Assembly: GCA_017861495.1 (NCBI GenBank)
Contig: JAGFXW010000002.1
Span: forward strand, 1 to 61,811
Reading direction: 5' to 3'
Length of the DNA stretch: 61,811 nucleotides
From: Bacillota bacterium
GTDB lineage: Bacteria; Bacillota_C; Negativicutes; CTSoil-072
Shown here: piece by piece, positions 52,579-61,757 of the stretch
How the letters are laid out: the number at the start of each line of letters is the position of its first letter
Numbering within the stretch: the first letter of the stretch is position 1
The notes under the pieces: model-generated
Told to the model about the DNA's origin: nothing
What the model saw: only the letters and a program-made list of their open reading frames with translations
Database searches by the model: none
Position numbers and translations under genes: made by a program

Positions 52579-52971
52579 AATATGGACATAACCCCGGTAG
52601 TCTCGAATGATATGAGTGCATTGACGGCGGTGCGTTCGCCGGCTGTGGCCGACGGTGCTGCCGGCACGACAGCAAAAGACCGTTCACTGGAAACGAAGAA
52701 CGGCACGGACGCAGTACAAGGTAAGCAGGATGATAAGAACGCATTGAGCCGTGAAGATATGGAAAATATGACGGACGAAATGACGAAGTTCATGGAGTCG
52801 CTGAATACGGATATCCAGTTTTCACTGCATGAGGGAACGGGCCGATTGGTTGTCCAGGTGGTCGACAAGGAAAATGATAAGGTATTGAAGGAGTTTCCGC
52901 CGCATCAACTGTTGGATACGATGGCGGCGATCAGCAAGTATATTGGCGGATTGCTGGACAAAAAAGTTTGA
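52579..52971 (+). CDS. flaG: FlaG-family flagellar protein
   Basis: The protein of 130 residues has a variable polar N-terminus and the FlaG core MTKFMESLNTDIQFSLHEGT, then LVVQVVDKENDKVLKEFPPH and ISKYIGGLLDKKV. FlaG influences filament length in other bacteria. ATG 52579 has GAGGTG 5 bases upstream. fliD, fliS and a fliT-like gene follow in the same direction. Confidence 0.85.
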   Translation, partial: NMDITPVVSNDMSALTAVRSPAVADGAAGTTAKDRSLETKNGTDAVQGKQDDKNALSREDMENMTDEMTKFMESLNTDIQFSLHEGTGRLVVQVVDKENDKVLKEFPPHQLLDTMAAISKYIGGLLDKKV

Positions 52972-53028
52972 TGATCCTGTCAAGAGAAACAGGCAGGGAC
53001 GTCTGTTTACGGTCAAGGAGGAAATGGC

Positions 53029-54519
53029 ATGGCGACAAGGATTTCCAACCTGGGGGCCTCTGGGATGGATATTGACGAGGCAGTCAAGAGTTTGATGAAG
53101 GCCCGCAGGGCAAAGTATGATCAAATGGGTCAGAAAAAAACGCTTCTGGAATGGAAAAAAGCCGATTACAACACGATGTATAATACAATCAGCGAGTTTC
53201 GTGATACGGTTTTTACCAACAAGCTGCAGGCTACGTTGGCGCCGAAGACCGCAGCTTCCAGCAATGAAACGGTGGCGACGGTAACGGCCAATGCCGATGC
53301 GGTGACGATTAACCATGATCTGGTAGTGACGGCGTTGGCTGACGGCGTGAAAAAAATCAGCAGTGATGCGATTACGGCGGAAGGGAATTCCAAAGATACG
53401 CTGGCAAACCAGTTTGGAATCAGCGGCGCATTTAACATCAGCATCAAAAACGGCGATACCACAAAAACGATTACGGTGGACAGCAGCAAAAGCATCTATG
53501 AGCTGGTGAGCAATATCAACAAAGCCGGCGTCAATGTAACGGCAAGCTATGATACGACGTTGGACCGGTTTTTTTTGTCGACAAATAGTACCGGGGCGCA
53601 ATCCGGTATTGACTTTACAGGCAGCGATGCTGCCGGACTCAGTTTTCTGGCTGATAACCTGAAAATTAATACTGCTGCGGATACGGGACAGGATGCGGCG
53701 TTTCAACTGGACGGGATTGCTCTTACGCAGTCTACCAATAGCTTTACGATTTCCGGCGTCAACTATTCCCTGAAGGCGGTGGGCGGATCGTCTGCGAATC
53801 CGGTTAAGATCTCAGCGTCGGCGGATATTGACAAAACAGTCGAGAACGTGAAGAACTTTATTACCTCCTATAATGCGATGCTGGCCGCGGTGAACGGAGA
53901 ATTGTCGGAAGACCGGTATTCCGACTATGCGCCATTGACGGATGACCAGAAATCCGAGATGAAAGAAAGCGATATTACGGCTTGGACGGCAAAATCGAAA
54001 AGCGGGCTATTGCGGCACGACTCGATCCTGCAGAATTTGATTGATGGCGTCCGCAGCAATATTTCCACGCCGGTTTCGGGCATCACGGGCAGCTATGCTA
54101 CGGCGTCATCGATTGGGATTACGACCGGCTCTTATTCGGAAAATGGCAAGCTGTATCTGGATGAAACGAAATTGCGGACTGCACTGGCAGCCGATTCTGA
54201 TGCGGTGAACAAAATTTTCGGTGCTTCAGGAATGACCAGCAGCCAGCAGGGGATTTCCGTCCGCCTTTACAATACACTAAAAACAGGCATGGATAAGATT
54301 GTTGATCAGGCCGGCATCACGGCTTCGATCAGCGGCGATACAAAAAGCAATCTGGCAAAGCAGGTCAGGACTTATACTACGGACATGTCCAATTTGAATG
54401 AACGTATGCAGGATATTGAAGACCGCTATTATGCTCAGTTTACGGCGATGGATACGGCCCTGCAAAAGCTGTCATCCCAAAGTTCCTGGCTGGCGCAGCA
54501 GTTTGGAACGAGTTCATAA
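53029..54519 (+). CDS. fliD: Flagellar filament cap protein
   Basis: FliD caps the filament and helps flagellin polymerise. The 496-residue protein has the N-terminal domain RISNLGASGMDIDEAVKSLM then KARRAKYDQMGQKKTLLEWK, and the C-terminal domain with NLNERMQDIEDRYYAQFTAM then DTALQKLSSQSSWLAQQFGT. These are the family marks. CAAGGAGGAAA lies before the ATG. Length is usual. Confidence 0.93.
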   Translation: MATRISNLGASGMDIDEAVKSLMKARRAKYDQMGQKKTLLEWKKADYNTMYNTISEFRDTVFTNKLQATLAPKTAASSNETVATVTANADAVTINHDLVVTALADGVKKISSDAITAEGNSKDTLANQFGISGAFNISIKNGDTTKTITVDSSKSIYELVSNINKAGVNVTASYDTTLDRFFLSTNSTGAQSGIDFTGSDAAGLSFLADNLKINTAADTGQDAAFQLDGIALTQSTNSFTISGVNYSLKAVGGSSANPVKISASADIDKTVENVKNFITSYNAMLAAVNGELSEDRYSDYAPLTDDQKSEMKESDITAWTAKSKSGLLRHDSILQNLIDGVRSNISTPVSGITGSYATASSIGITTGSYSENGKLYLDETKLRTALAADSDAVNKIFGASGMTSSQQGISVRLYNTLKTGMDKIVDQAGITASISGDTKSNLAKQVRTYTTDMSNLNERMQDIEDRYYAQFTAMDTALQKLSSQSSWLAQQFGTSS

Positions 54520-54557
54520 GGGGAAATAATGGGTATATTTGGTGAGGAGGAACGACC

Positions 54558-54950
54558 ATGAACGCCAATGCATCAGCAAATGCATACAAGCAACAACAGA
54601 TTATGACTGCACCGCCTGAAGAATTGACGCTGATGTTATACAACGGAGCCATTCGCTTCGTCAGCGAAAGCATACTGGCTTTGGATGCCGGTGATTTGCA
54701 GAAGTCACATAATCAGAATATGCGGGCGCAGGATATCGTGAAAGAGTTTATGTGCACGCTGGATATGCAGTATGAACTTTCACAGGGCTGGTTTCAACTG
54801 TATGAGTATATAGAGTACCGGCTGATCCAAGCCAATTTGAAAAAGGATAAGGAAATGCTGGTGGAGGCAAAAGGGCTTTTGACTGAACTGCGTGATGCAT
54901 GGTTTCAGGCGATAAAGCAATTGCGTCCTGCACAAGCAGTGGGAAGATAA
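54558..54950 (+). CDS. fliS: Flagellin export chaperone
   Basis: FliS binds the disordered flagellin C-terminus and keeps it unfolded for export. The 130-residue helical protein has the conserved YKQQQIMTAPPEELTLMLYN, GAIRFVSESI and KEFMCTLDMQYELSQGWFQL. GAGGAGG precedes the ATG. The fliT-like gene begins 1 base after the stop. Confidence 0.93.
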   Translation: MNANASANAYKQQQIMTAPPEELTLMLYNGAIRFVSESILALDAGDLQKSHNQNMRAQDIVKEFMCTLDMQYELSQGWFQLYEYIEYRLIQANLKKDKEMLVEAKGLLTELRDAWFQAIKQLRPAQAVGR

Positions 54951-54951
54951 G

Positions 54952-55281
54952 ATGACGACGGAACAATTGTGGCAGGAATATGCGTTTTTAACGCGGGAAA
55001 TGATTAAATTTGTCACCAAACGGGATTTCTCCCTGGTGAACACACTCTTGGAGCAACGGGAAAAATTGCAGGAAATGATTTCGGCCTCAGGGGATAAGAC
55101 ATACCGCGGATCGCCTGACGGGCGGGCGCTGCTGACGTCGATTATGGCTCAGGAACAGCAGATTGCTGCTGCGCTGCAGCTGCTTCGCAACAAGATGCAG
55201 CAGCAGCAAACAGTTTCCGGCGCTTACGAAGCGTTTCGCAGCGGACCTAATATTGGCTGGATGAAAAATATTAGCGTATGA
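54952..55281 (+). CDS. fliT: FliT-like flagellar protein
   Basis: The 109-residue protein is helical, with LWQEYAFLTREMIKFVTKRD FSLVNTLLEQREKLQEMI at the start, the general FliT chaperone pattern; sequence conservation in this family is low. Its place directly after fliS, with a 1-base gap, supports the call. A strong terminator follows. Confidence 0.65.
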   Translation: MTTEQLWQEYAFLTREMIKFVTKRDFSLVNTLLEQREKLQEMISASGDKTYRGSPDGRALLTSIMAQEQQIAAALQLLRNKMQQQQTVSGAYEAFRSGPNIGWMKNISV

Positions 55282-55296
55282 AGCGTATAAAAAAGG

Positions 55297-55336
55297 GGAT
55301 CCGGGGAAAAATGAAGCGTTTTCCCCGGATCCTTCT
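55297..55336 (+). terminator. Terminator of the flaG-fliD-fliS-fliT operon
   Basis: GGATCCGGGGAAAA and TTTTCCCCGGATCC form a 14-bp stem with an 8-base loop, followed by TTCTCT. Confidence 0.75.
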
Positions 55337-55417
55337 CTATCTGGTGTGCATAAGCGCAACCAGCGGCTTCCACCGTCGCTATGAAAGCTCGGCGCAAGCC
55401 GGGTTTTCTAATGATTT

Positions 55418-58369
55418 TCAATTTTCTTCGAGTAATGCCCGGACCTGGTTTTCCGGTACCGCTTTGCTGAAGAAGTTGCCTTGGACCTTGTCGCAGCAGT
55501 ATTCGGCCAGCCGTTCCAACTGGGCTGGTGTTTCCACTCCTTCGGCTGTCGTGGTCATATCCAACTGGTGGGCCAGATTGATAATGACCTGGGTCAATTC
55601 TCGTTGTCCTTTGTCGCTGAGTAGCCCGTCAACGAACGATTTGTCGATTTTGATGACATCGATCGGCAGTGAGTTCAGATAACGCAGCGAGGAATAGCCG
55701 GTGCCGAAATCATCCAGATGGATTGTGATGCCCATCTCTTTCAACTGCAAGAGTTTTCTGTGATACAGTTCGATGTTTTCCATCAAAACGCTTTCTGTGA
55801 TTTCAAAGCCTACACAGTGCGCGGCTACTCCCGTTTCCTTCAGGATGGCAGCGACGGACGGAACGAAATCTTCCTGCCGCAGCTGCAGGACGGAAATATT
55901 GATGGTTACATTCAGGCCGCGATAGCCTTCGTTATGCAGTTCGGTGATGAATTGGCAAGCGCTTTTTATCACGTACAGGCCGATGGGGACAATCAGCCCC
56001 GTATCTTCCGCCAAATCGATAAAATTCAGGGGGACCACCAGGCCGTGGTCCTTGCTTTGCCAGCGCACGAGGGCTTCCAGACCGGAAGTTTTTCGTGTGG
56101 GAAGGTGGATTTGGGGTTGGTACCACAGACAAATTTCGTCATTGGCGAGGGCGTTGCGGAGGTTCCGGCCCATGGTTACCTTTTCGCGCAGTGCCGCGGC
56201 AATGGATTGATCGAAGAACAGGTAGCGGTTTTTTCCCTGGCGTTTCGCCCGGTACATGGCCAGGTCGGCATTTGTCAATAATTCGCCGGCTGTTTTTCCG
56301 TCGGCCGGGTATAAGGTAATTCCGATGCTGACCGTAACCTGGAAGCTCTTATCTTTTACTTTCAGCGGTTTGTCAAACAGGTCGATTACTTTTTGGGCGT
56401 AGAGCTCCGCTTCTTCTTTGCCGGCTACGTTTTCCAACAGCATTACAAATTCATCGCCGCCCATGCGGGCTACGATGCCGACCCCTTTGGCGATATTTTC
56501 GAATGCTCTCGACAGGTTGCTGAGCAGCCTGTCGCCGTAGGAATGACTGTAGGTATCATTGATGAATTTAAAGTTGTCGATATCGATGAACAAGACGGCG
56601 CCGGTATGGTTCATGGTCGAGGATAATTTGATGGTTTTGTCAAGTTTTTCATAGAGCGCTATGCGGTTGGCCAGGCGCGTCAAGGAATCATGATACGCCA
56701 AATAGCTGATTTCCATTTCGAATTTTTTGCGTTCGGTAATATCGCCGATGGAACCGGCCATGCGGATGGGTTGTCCATCGGCATCCTTAAGGGCTTTTCC
56801 GCGCAGTAGAACCCATTTTTCACCATCTGGGGTATGGATATTCTGTTCGCTGACAAAAAAGTCGGTCTTGCCGGCCAAATGGCGTTTTAACGCAGCCATG
56901 GAGCGGTGCAGGTTTTTGCGGGATGAGATTTTTTGTAAATAGCTCAACAATTCAGGATCGGCGCTGTTCCAGATGTTTTTTTGCAACCCGATCATTGAAC
57001 AGCAATGGTCGGAAAAATACACTTCTCTGTTTTGGATGTCCCAATCCCACAACCCGTCATTGGCGCCTTCTACCGACAGTTTGTAACGTTCTTCGCTTTT
57101 ATGCAGGGCTGTCTGTAAAACTACCTGCTGTTCGTATTGTTGCCGAAGGTTATTCTTTGAGGCGACGACTTGTTGGTAGAGAACGGAAAGTTCCTGGTTG
57201 CTTTTTTTTAAATTAATTTCGGCTCGCTTGCGCTTGCGGACATTGGAGATCAAAATGGCGATATACAATATCGGAAGCAGGCCCAAAGCGCCAGCTGTCC
57301 AGATGATTTTTTTGTATTCTTCATAGACGGATACGGGAGGCGGCGGTTTGTTCAAAACGGTGCTGCCGGCAGGGATCTTATCGGGCGGCAGGTTATACCG
57401 CAGTAATTGAGTATAATCCACCGTGGTTGCGCTATCCTGAATGGTGATGGGCGGAATGTCTGTTGCCGGATCTCCGTGCAGTATCCGCAGGCCGATGTGG
57501 GCTGCCTCCTGCCCTTGGAGATAGGGTGACAGCAGGCAGCCGCCGACAGAGTTGGCGCTCAGTTGTGTGTCATAGAGAATGTAAACCGGTGCCCGGCTGG
57601 CAGCGCTGAATGCATCGATGAATTGGCGGGCGTCCATGCTGACGTTGGCCGCATCACGGGAATACGCGGCAACAAGAACCGCGCTGTTGGCCGAAGCGGT
57701 CTGCAGTGTTTCGACGATGGCCTGGTAAGGAAGTGTGTTCAGGTGAACAACCGCAAGCCTGGAGTTTGCTTTTTGGATTGCTTCAGTGAGCGGTTTATTG
57801 GCTTCCAGTCCGCGTTCCGTATTTTCATAGATCAAATAAATGGTTTCGAGGGAAGGATTGAACGTTTCCATGAGACGGAGGGTTCCTTCCACATCCGGTT
57901 TTTCGTAAATGCCGGTCACGTTGCCTTGTCCGCGCAGCAAAGTCGCGGCTGTTTCCGGCGACACGCCGGAAAAGACAATGGGAGCGTTGGAAAAGATCTC
58001 GGCCCGGTATTTCAAGGCAAAGTCCAGAGCGTCTTCATCGGTAGTAATCAACAGGTCGGTTTTTTTTTCTGTGTAGCGGAGGGTATACAGTTGGCGCAGC
58101 AGTTGGGGGTTTTGCGGTTCGGGGCTATGTTTTCCATCCAAATATTCCACGTGGAAGACGGCCTGTTGGCTGGATTCGATAAAGACTTTCATGAGGCCCC
58201 GGATTTGTTCGTTGGTCCATTGCATATCTTTGGCGTACGAGTTGAGAATAATGATATTCGGCTGCGGTTGGGCCTGCAAGGCCGGGCAAAGAGCAGGGCA
58301 CAGGGAAAAGCCGAGTATGGATAGCAATACGATTATTCCTATCAGGATACTACGGTTTTTTGTCAACAT
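55418..58369 (-). CDS. Membrane receptor with periplasmic binding domain, PAS, GGDEF and EAL
   Basis: The 983-residue protein has a signal anchor (ILIGIIVLLSILGFSLCPAL), an extracytoplasmic ABC-substrate-binding-like domain (about residues 35-335), a membrane helix near 355-375, a short coiled coil, a PAS/PAC domain (about 425-550), a GGDEF domain with intact ARMGGDEFVMLLE near 638, and an EAL domain starting LEALVRW near 766. EAL residues visible later include NISVLQLRQEDFVP, ITESVLMEN, and HLDDFGTGYSSLRYLNSLPI then DVIKIDKSFV. It could both make and break c-di-GMP in response to a small ligand. It is convergent with the flagellar operon. Confidence 0.9.
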   Translation of the reverse strand: MLTKNRSILIGIIVLLSILGFSLCPALCPALQAQPQPNIIILNSYAKDMQWTNEQIRGLMKVFIESSQQAVFHVEYLDGKHSPEPQNPQLLRQLYTLRYTEKKTDLLITTDEDALDFALKYRAEIFSNAPIVFSGVSPETAATLLRGQGNVTGIYEKPDVEGTLRLMETFNPSLETIYLIYENTERGLEANKPLTEAIQKANSRLAVVHLNTLPYQAIVETLQTASANSAVLVAAYSRDAANVSMDARQFIDAFSAASRAPVYILYDTQLSANSVGGCLLSPYLQGQEAAHIGLRILHGDPATDIPPITIQDSATTVDYTQLLRYNLPPDKIPAGSTVLNKPPPPVSVYEEYKKIIWTAGALGLLPILYIAILISNVRKRKRAEINLKKSNQELSVLYQQVVASKNNLRQQYEQQVVLQTALHKSEERYKLSVEGANDGLWDWDIQNREVYFSDHCCSMIGLQKNIWNSADPELLSYLQKISSRKNLHRSMAALKRHLAGKTDFFVSEQNIHTPDGEKWVLLRGKALKDADGQPIRMAGSIGDITERKKFEMEISYLAYHDSLTRLANRIALYEKLDKTIKLSSTMNHTGAVLFIDIDNFKFINDTYSHSYGDRLLSNLSRAFENIAKGVGIVARMGGDEFVMLLENVAGKEEAELYAQKVIDLFDKPLKVKDKSFQVTVSIGITLYPADGKTAGELLTNADLAMYRAKRQGKNRYLFFDQSIAAALREKVTMGRNLRNALANDEICLWYQPQIHLPTRKTSGLEALVRWQSKDHGLVVPLNFIDLAEDTGLIVPIGLYVIKSACQFITELHNEGYRGLNVTINISVLQLRQEDFVPSVAAILKETGVAAHCVGFEITESVLMENIELYHRKLLQLKEMGITIHLDDFGTGYSSLRYLNSLPIDVIKIDKSFVDGLLSDKGQRELTQVIINLAHQLDMTTTAEGVETPAQLERLAEYCCDKVQGNFFSKAVPENQVRALLEEN

Positions 58370-58521
58370 ATAGTATGCCGCCTTAACAGACCCAAATTAA
58401 CGAAGACTTTTTTGATCAAGTCTTCGTTGTGGTCTTATGGTATTATTGTACTAATATTCGGATATTTCCGCAATAAAACTTCCTGCAACTGGAATTTTTA
58501 GAAAGAATTTTTTGATTTTAC

Positions 58522-58550
58522 TTGCATTTTCTGCTGCAGAAACCTATAAT
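58522..58550 (+). promoter_or_regulatory. Sigma-A promoter of the structured RNA
   Basis: TTGCAT (58522-58527), a 17-base spacer and a perfect TATAAT (58545-58550). The first paired element of the RNA begins about 20 bases downstream. Confidence 0.7.
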
Positions 58551-58556
58551 TTATTG

Positions 58557-58818
58557 TAAGAACCATTTTGCTTAGGTCTGTGGTTGAAAATCGATGCCAG
58601 TCGCAGGCGAAACGATCCACGTAAGAGGCTCTAAATGGAGCTTTGAGCATGGTGCGGCTTAGGGGTAAGTCCTGCCGGTGCGGGCAGCAGAGCATGCTTT
58701 GTCTGTTACGACACCGAGAGGAGTAGTAGTGAGGGGAATTAAGTTTCTGGTAGCGAACCTTCCAGTAGGCGAGTGTGGGGGCAAAGACCAGGTCGGCTAA
58801 GCATGGGTTTTTAATTTT
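58557..58818 (+). ncRNA. Structured non-coding RNA of about 260 nt, class unresolved
   Basis: No open frame of note covers this stretch, but its ends pair: TGCTTAG near 58569 with CTAAGCA near 58797, then GGTCT with AGACC across a bulge. Inside are GTGG/CCAC with ATCG/CGAT capped by GCC/GGC, CTTA-GGGG-TAAG, CTGCC-GGTGC-GGGCAG within AGCATG/CATGCT, and CTGG-TAGCGAACCTT-CCAG. The closing stem is followed by GGGTTTTT, so it may also terminate. Size, promoter and multi-stem junction recall large Firmicutes RNAs such as the raiA RNA, but I cannot confirm the class. It lies just before a zinc-ribbon gene. Confidence 0.65.
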
Positions 58819-58843
58819 CGAGAAGAGATGAGGGATTTCATTA

Positions 58844-59131
58844 ATGGCTTTTCAGGACAAAACTCTCAAATGTAAAGACTGTGGGCAGGATTTTGTATTT
58901 ACAGTAGGTGAGCAGGAGTTTTACGCCGAAAAAGGTTTTGAAAATGAACCCGCTCGCTGCCGTGAGTGCCGGGATGCCCGGAAACGGGAACGGAACGGCG
59001 GCACAGGAGCGCGGGAGATGTATGAGGCGGTATGCGCTGAGTGCGGTGTAACTACATTAGTCCCATTCAAACCACGCAATGATCGTCCGATTTATTGCCG
59101 GGAATGTTTTGCGAAGAAAAGAGAGCAATAA
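58844..59131 (+). CDS. Zinc-ribbon protein with two CxxC pairs per half
   Basis: The 95-residue protein begins AFQDKTLKCKDCGQDFVFTV, followed by GEQEFYAEKGFENEPARCRE CRDAR, a zinc-ribbon block common in Firmicutes proteins of unknown role. The second half is CAECGVTTLVPFKPRNDRPI YCRECF, another treble-clef-like ribbon. Eight Cys in four CxxC pairs suggest two zinc sites. GAGAAGAGATGAGGG precedes the ATG. Nucleic-acid binding is plausible. The ncRNA upstream may share its transcript. Confidence 0.75.
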   Translation: MAFQDKTLKCKDCGQDFVFTVGEQEFYAEKGFENEPARCRECRDARKRERNGGTGAREMYEAVCAECGVTTLVPFKPRNDRPIYCRECFAKKREQ

Positions 59132-59155
59132 TAGTTATTTATTAAGATAGTTTTG

Positions 59156-59190
59156 GCCCGGAATACGTTCCGGGCTTTATGTTTTTTATA
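59156..59190 (+). terminator. Terminator after the zinc-ribbon gene
   Basis: GCCCGGAA and TTCCGGGC pair around TACG, followed by TTTATGTTTTTT. Confidence 0.75.
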
Positions 59191-59211
59191 AGGTAAATTT
59201 TCACAAAATGA

Positions 59212-59240
59212 TTGCTTTTTCTTTGTGTTATTTGTATAAT
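59212..59240 (+). promoter_or_regulatory. Sigma-A promoter of the binding-protein gene
   Basis: TTGCTT (59212-59217), a 17-base spacer and TATAAT (59235-59240), 36 bases before the start codon. Confidence 0.65.
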
Positions 59241-59276
59241 TATGGATGTTGAATATTAATAGTAGGGGGTTGTGGA

Positions 59277-60053
59277 ATGTCGAAAAAACTGATTGCGGTA
59301 GTTGTTTTGTGCGTGTTCGCTTTGTCGCTGGCAATGGTTGGCTGCGGCGGGCAAAAAGCGGCGGAGAAGCCAAAGGTGCTGAAGGTAGGATCGGATACTG
59401 CGTTTGCGCCGTTTGAATTCCAGGATGAGAAATCAAAAGAGTATGTTGGCTTCGATATGGATTTAATCCGGGCGATCGGCAAGCAAATGGGCTATGAAGT
59501 GCAAATTCAAAGCATGGGCTTTGATGGTTTAATCCCGGCGCTGGAAGCCGGTAATATCGATGTTGCGATTTCGTCAATGACCATCAAGGAAGAACGGGCA
59601 AAGAAAGTGAATTTCACCAAACCGTATTATAAATCCGGCTTATCGGTTGTGGTTCGGGCGGATAACGAAGCGGTGAAGAGCTTTAAAGATCTGGACGGCA
59701 AGAATATCGGCGTACAAATCGGCACTACCGGCGCTGATGAAGCCAAGAAGGTAAAGGATGCGAAAGTCCGTGAATTCAACACCGCTCCAGAAGCGTTCCT
59801 GGAGTTGAAAAACGGCGGTGTGGATGCGGTAGTAAACGATCTGCCGGTTAACGAATATTACCTTACCCAAGCAAGCGGCAAAGGGGCCAAGATTGTTGGC
59901 GAACCGCTGAATTCGGAAGAATACGGGATCGCGACTTCCAAGAAAAACGCCGAATTGGGCGAAAAAATCAACAAAGCGTTGGATGAGCTGAAGAAAAACG
60001 GCGAGTACGAGAAAATTTACGTGAAATGGTTTGGCAAAAAGCCGCCGCAATAA
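59277..60053 (+). CDS. Amino-acid ABC transporter substrate-binding lipoprotein
   Basis: The 258-residue protein has a lipoprotein signal ending LAMVGCGG with the lipid-carrying Cys near residue 23, and a type II periplasmic-binding fold: LKVGSDTAFAPFEFQDEKSK, GFDMDLIRAIGKQMGYEVQI, and MTIKEERAKKVNFTKPYYKS. These are typical of the glutamine/polar amino-acid group. Permease and ATPase genes follow after a hairpin and a second promoter. Substrate is likely glutamine, glutamate or arginine-like, not determined. Confidence 0.9.
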   Translation: MSKKLIAVVVLCVFALSLAMVGCGGQKAAEKPKVLKVGSDTAFAPFEFQDEKSKEYVGFDMDLIRAIGKQMGYEVQIQSMGFDGLIPALEAGNIDVAISSMTIKEERAKKVNFTKPYYKSGLSVVVRADNEAVKSFKDLDGKNIGVQIGTTGADEAKKVKDAKVREFNTAPEAFLELKNGGVDAVVNDLPVNEYYLTQASGKGAKIVGEPLNSEEYGIATSKKNAELGEKINKALDELKKNGEYEKIYVKWFGKKPPQ

Positions 60054-60066
60054 AGAACAGGCGCTT

Positions 60067-60100
60067 CAGGTGGAGTTAAACAACTCCACCTGAACTATTT
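60067..60100 (+). terminator. Hairpin between the binding protein and the permease
   Basis: CAGGTGGAGTT and AACTCCACCTG form an 11-bp stem with a 4-base loop, then AACTATTT. The T-tract is weak, so it may protect the upstream mRNA or partly terminate, making more binding protein than permease. Confidence 0.6.
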
Positions 60101-60200
60101 ATGGAGTACCGATGCTTTTGCCGATTGTATAATCAAAATCAAATCAAAGGATGTTCAAAAAGGGTAAGCTGATAGGCCCGATGAGGCTTATGCCACGCAA

Positions 60201-60237
60201 GGGACCGTGGGGACCGGTTTCCTAGTCCCCCTGTCCC
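60201..60237. repeat. GGGACC...GTCCC repeat hairpin
   Basis: GGGAC and GTGGGGAC pair with GTCCCC and GTCCC around CGGTTTCCTA. It belongs with the short hairpins at 49518 and 52463. Confidence 0.45.
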
Positions 60238-60275
60238 GTCGGAGCGCAGACGATTTTGCGCCCTATTATTTTTTG

Positions 60276-60304
60276 TTGACAGGGTATGCATACACGCATA
60301 TAAT
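60276..60304 (+). promoter_or_regulatory. Consensus sigma-A promoter with palindrome in the spacer
   Basis: TTGACA (60276-60281), 17 bases, TATAAT (60299-60304): a perfect consensus. The spacer contains GTATGCATAC (60284-60293), a perfect palindrome that could be an operator. Confidence 0.8.
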
Positions 60305-60352
60305 TTTACTGTATTTACAGGCGAAGGAAATCGGTTTGATAGGGTGAGAGGA

Positions 60353-61018
60353 ATGAATTTTGATCTTGATTTAATTGTTAACTCAATTCCCCTGTTGTTA
60401 TTGGGGGCGGGAGTCACGCTCCAGATCACGCTGTTGAGCGTGGGCTTTGGTTTATTTATCGGGATGTTTATGGGCATGGCGCGCTTGTCGAAAATTTGGG
60501 CTGTCAAGCTGGTAGCTACGGTGTATGTCGATTTTATCCGTGGGACGCCGCTGTTGGTCCAGATTTTTTTAATGTACTTTGCCTTGCCGGTGCTGACCGG
60601 ACAGCGCATTGACCCGTTCGTAGCCGCGGTGACGGCCTGCAGTATCAATAGCGGCGCGTATATTGCGGAAATTTTTCGGGCCGGGATCCAGTCGATTGAC
60701 AAAGGGCAGATGGAAGCCGGACGTTCTTTGGGCATGTCCTGGCCGCAGACGATGCGCTATATCATTTTGCCGCAGGCGTTTAAACGGATTATTCCGCCGC
60801 TCGGCAACGAGTTTATTGCCATGTTGAAGGATTCTTCCCTGGTATCGGTGATCGGTTTCGAAGAATTGACCCGGCGCGGCCAGTTGATTATCGCCCGGAC
60901 GTACGGTTCGTTTGAGATATGGATGACGGTGGCTTTTTTATACCTGATTATGACGTTGACGATTTCCCGCTTGGTGGATTATTTGGAGCGGAGGTACAAA
61001 ATTGATGATAAGCATTAA
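60353..61018 (+). CDS. Amino-acid ABC transporter permease (HisMQ type)
   Basis: The 221-residue protein has about five membrane helices and the family opening [40 protein letters not shown], and the EAA loop [35 protein letters not shown] that contacts the ATPase. ATG 60353 follows AGGGTGAGAGG; GTG 60344 is possible. It overlaps the ATPase gene by 14 bases. It has its own strong promoter. Confidence 0.92.
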   Translation: MNFDLDLIVNSIPLLLLGAGVTLQITLLSVGFGLFIGMFMGMARLSKIWAVKLVATVYVDFIRGTPLLVQIFLMYFALPVLTGQRIDPFVAAVTACSINSGAYIAEIFRAGIQSIDKGQMEAGRSLGMSWPQTMRYIILPQAFKRIIPPLGNEFIAMLKDSSLVSVIGFEELTRRGQLIIARTYGSFEIWMTVAFLYLIMTLTISRLVDYLERRYKIDDKH

Positions 61019-61727
61019 GAATTTGCATAAAAAATTTGGCAGTTTACATGTCCTCCGCGGGGTCGATTTGCAGGTTGAGGAAGGCGAAGTGGTCGTTATC
61101 ATCGGGCCGAGCGGATCCGGTAAAAGCACGATTTTGCGCTGTATCAACTATCTGGAGGAGCCGAGCGAGGGCGAAATTGTGGTTGATGGGATTACACTGA
61201 GCCGCCAGGAGCGCGTGATCAATACTGTGCGGGCGGAAGTCGGCATGGTGTTTCAGCGCTTTAACTTGTTTCCCCATATGACGGTGTTGGAGAATATTGA
61301 ATTGGCGCCGGTCAAAGTGCGGAAAATGCCCAAACCGGAAGCCCAGAAAATAGCCCTGGATTTATTGGAGAAGGTGGGGTTGGCGGATAAGGCGAACGCG
61401 TATCCGGAGCAGTTGTCCGGCGGACAGCAGCAACGTGTGGCGATTGCCAGGGCCTTGGCGATGCGGCCGCGGGTCATGTTGTTTGACGAACCAACTTCGG
61501 CTTTGGATCCGGAGATGGTCAAAGAAGTGCTGGATGTCATGAAAACCCTTGTAAAAGATGGCATGACCATGGTGGTTGTGACCCACGAAATGGGCTTTGC
61601 CCGCGAGGTCGGCAGCCGGGTTATTTTTATCGATGAAGGCCGGATTGTTGAGGAAGGAACGCCCAATGACGTCTTTTATCATGCGAAAGAAGAGCGGACC
61701 AAGTCGTTCTTGTCAAAGATATTGTAG
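61005..61727 (+). CDS. Amino-acid ABC transporter ATPase (GlnQ type)
   Basis: The 240-residue ATPase has Walker [19 protein letters not shown] near residue 33, the Q-loop [19 protein letters not shown], signature [19 protein letters not shown], Walker [16 protein letters not shown] and the H-loop [13 protein letters not shown]. This is the polar amino-acid subclass. The start is ATG 61005 with GGAGGT 9 bases upstream; TTG 61002 is an alternative. It works with the permease and binding protein. Confidence 0.93.
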   Translation: MISIKNLHKKFGSLHVLRGVDLQVEEGEVVVIIGPSGSGKSTILRCINYLEEPSEGEIVVDGITLSRQERVINTVRAEVGMVFQRFNLFPHMTVLENIELAPVKVRKMPKPEAQKIALDLLEKVGLADKANAYPEQLSGGQQQRVAIARALAMRPRVMLFDEPTSALDPEMVKEVLDVMKTLVKDGMTMVVVTHEMGFAREVGSRVIFIDEGRIVEEGTPNDVFYHAKEERTKSFLSKIL

Positions 61728-61728
61728 G

Positions 61729-61757
61729 TTGACAGTAAAAACCAGCGGTGATATACT
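61729..61757 (+). promoter_or_regulatory. Sigma-A promoter for the next gene
   Basis: TTGACA (61729-61734), 17 bases, TATACT (61752-61757). AGGAGGA at 61795-61801 and ATG at 61809-61811 show that a new gene begins at the window edge; only its start codon is visible. Confidence 0.7.

Noticed and set aside
58557..58818. The structured RNA as RNase P RNA, tmRNA or SRP RNA
   Set aside because: Conserved words of those RNAs, such as GAGGAAAGTCC or the tmRNA tRNA-like ends, are not seen.
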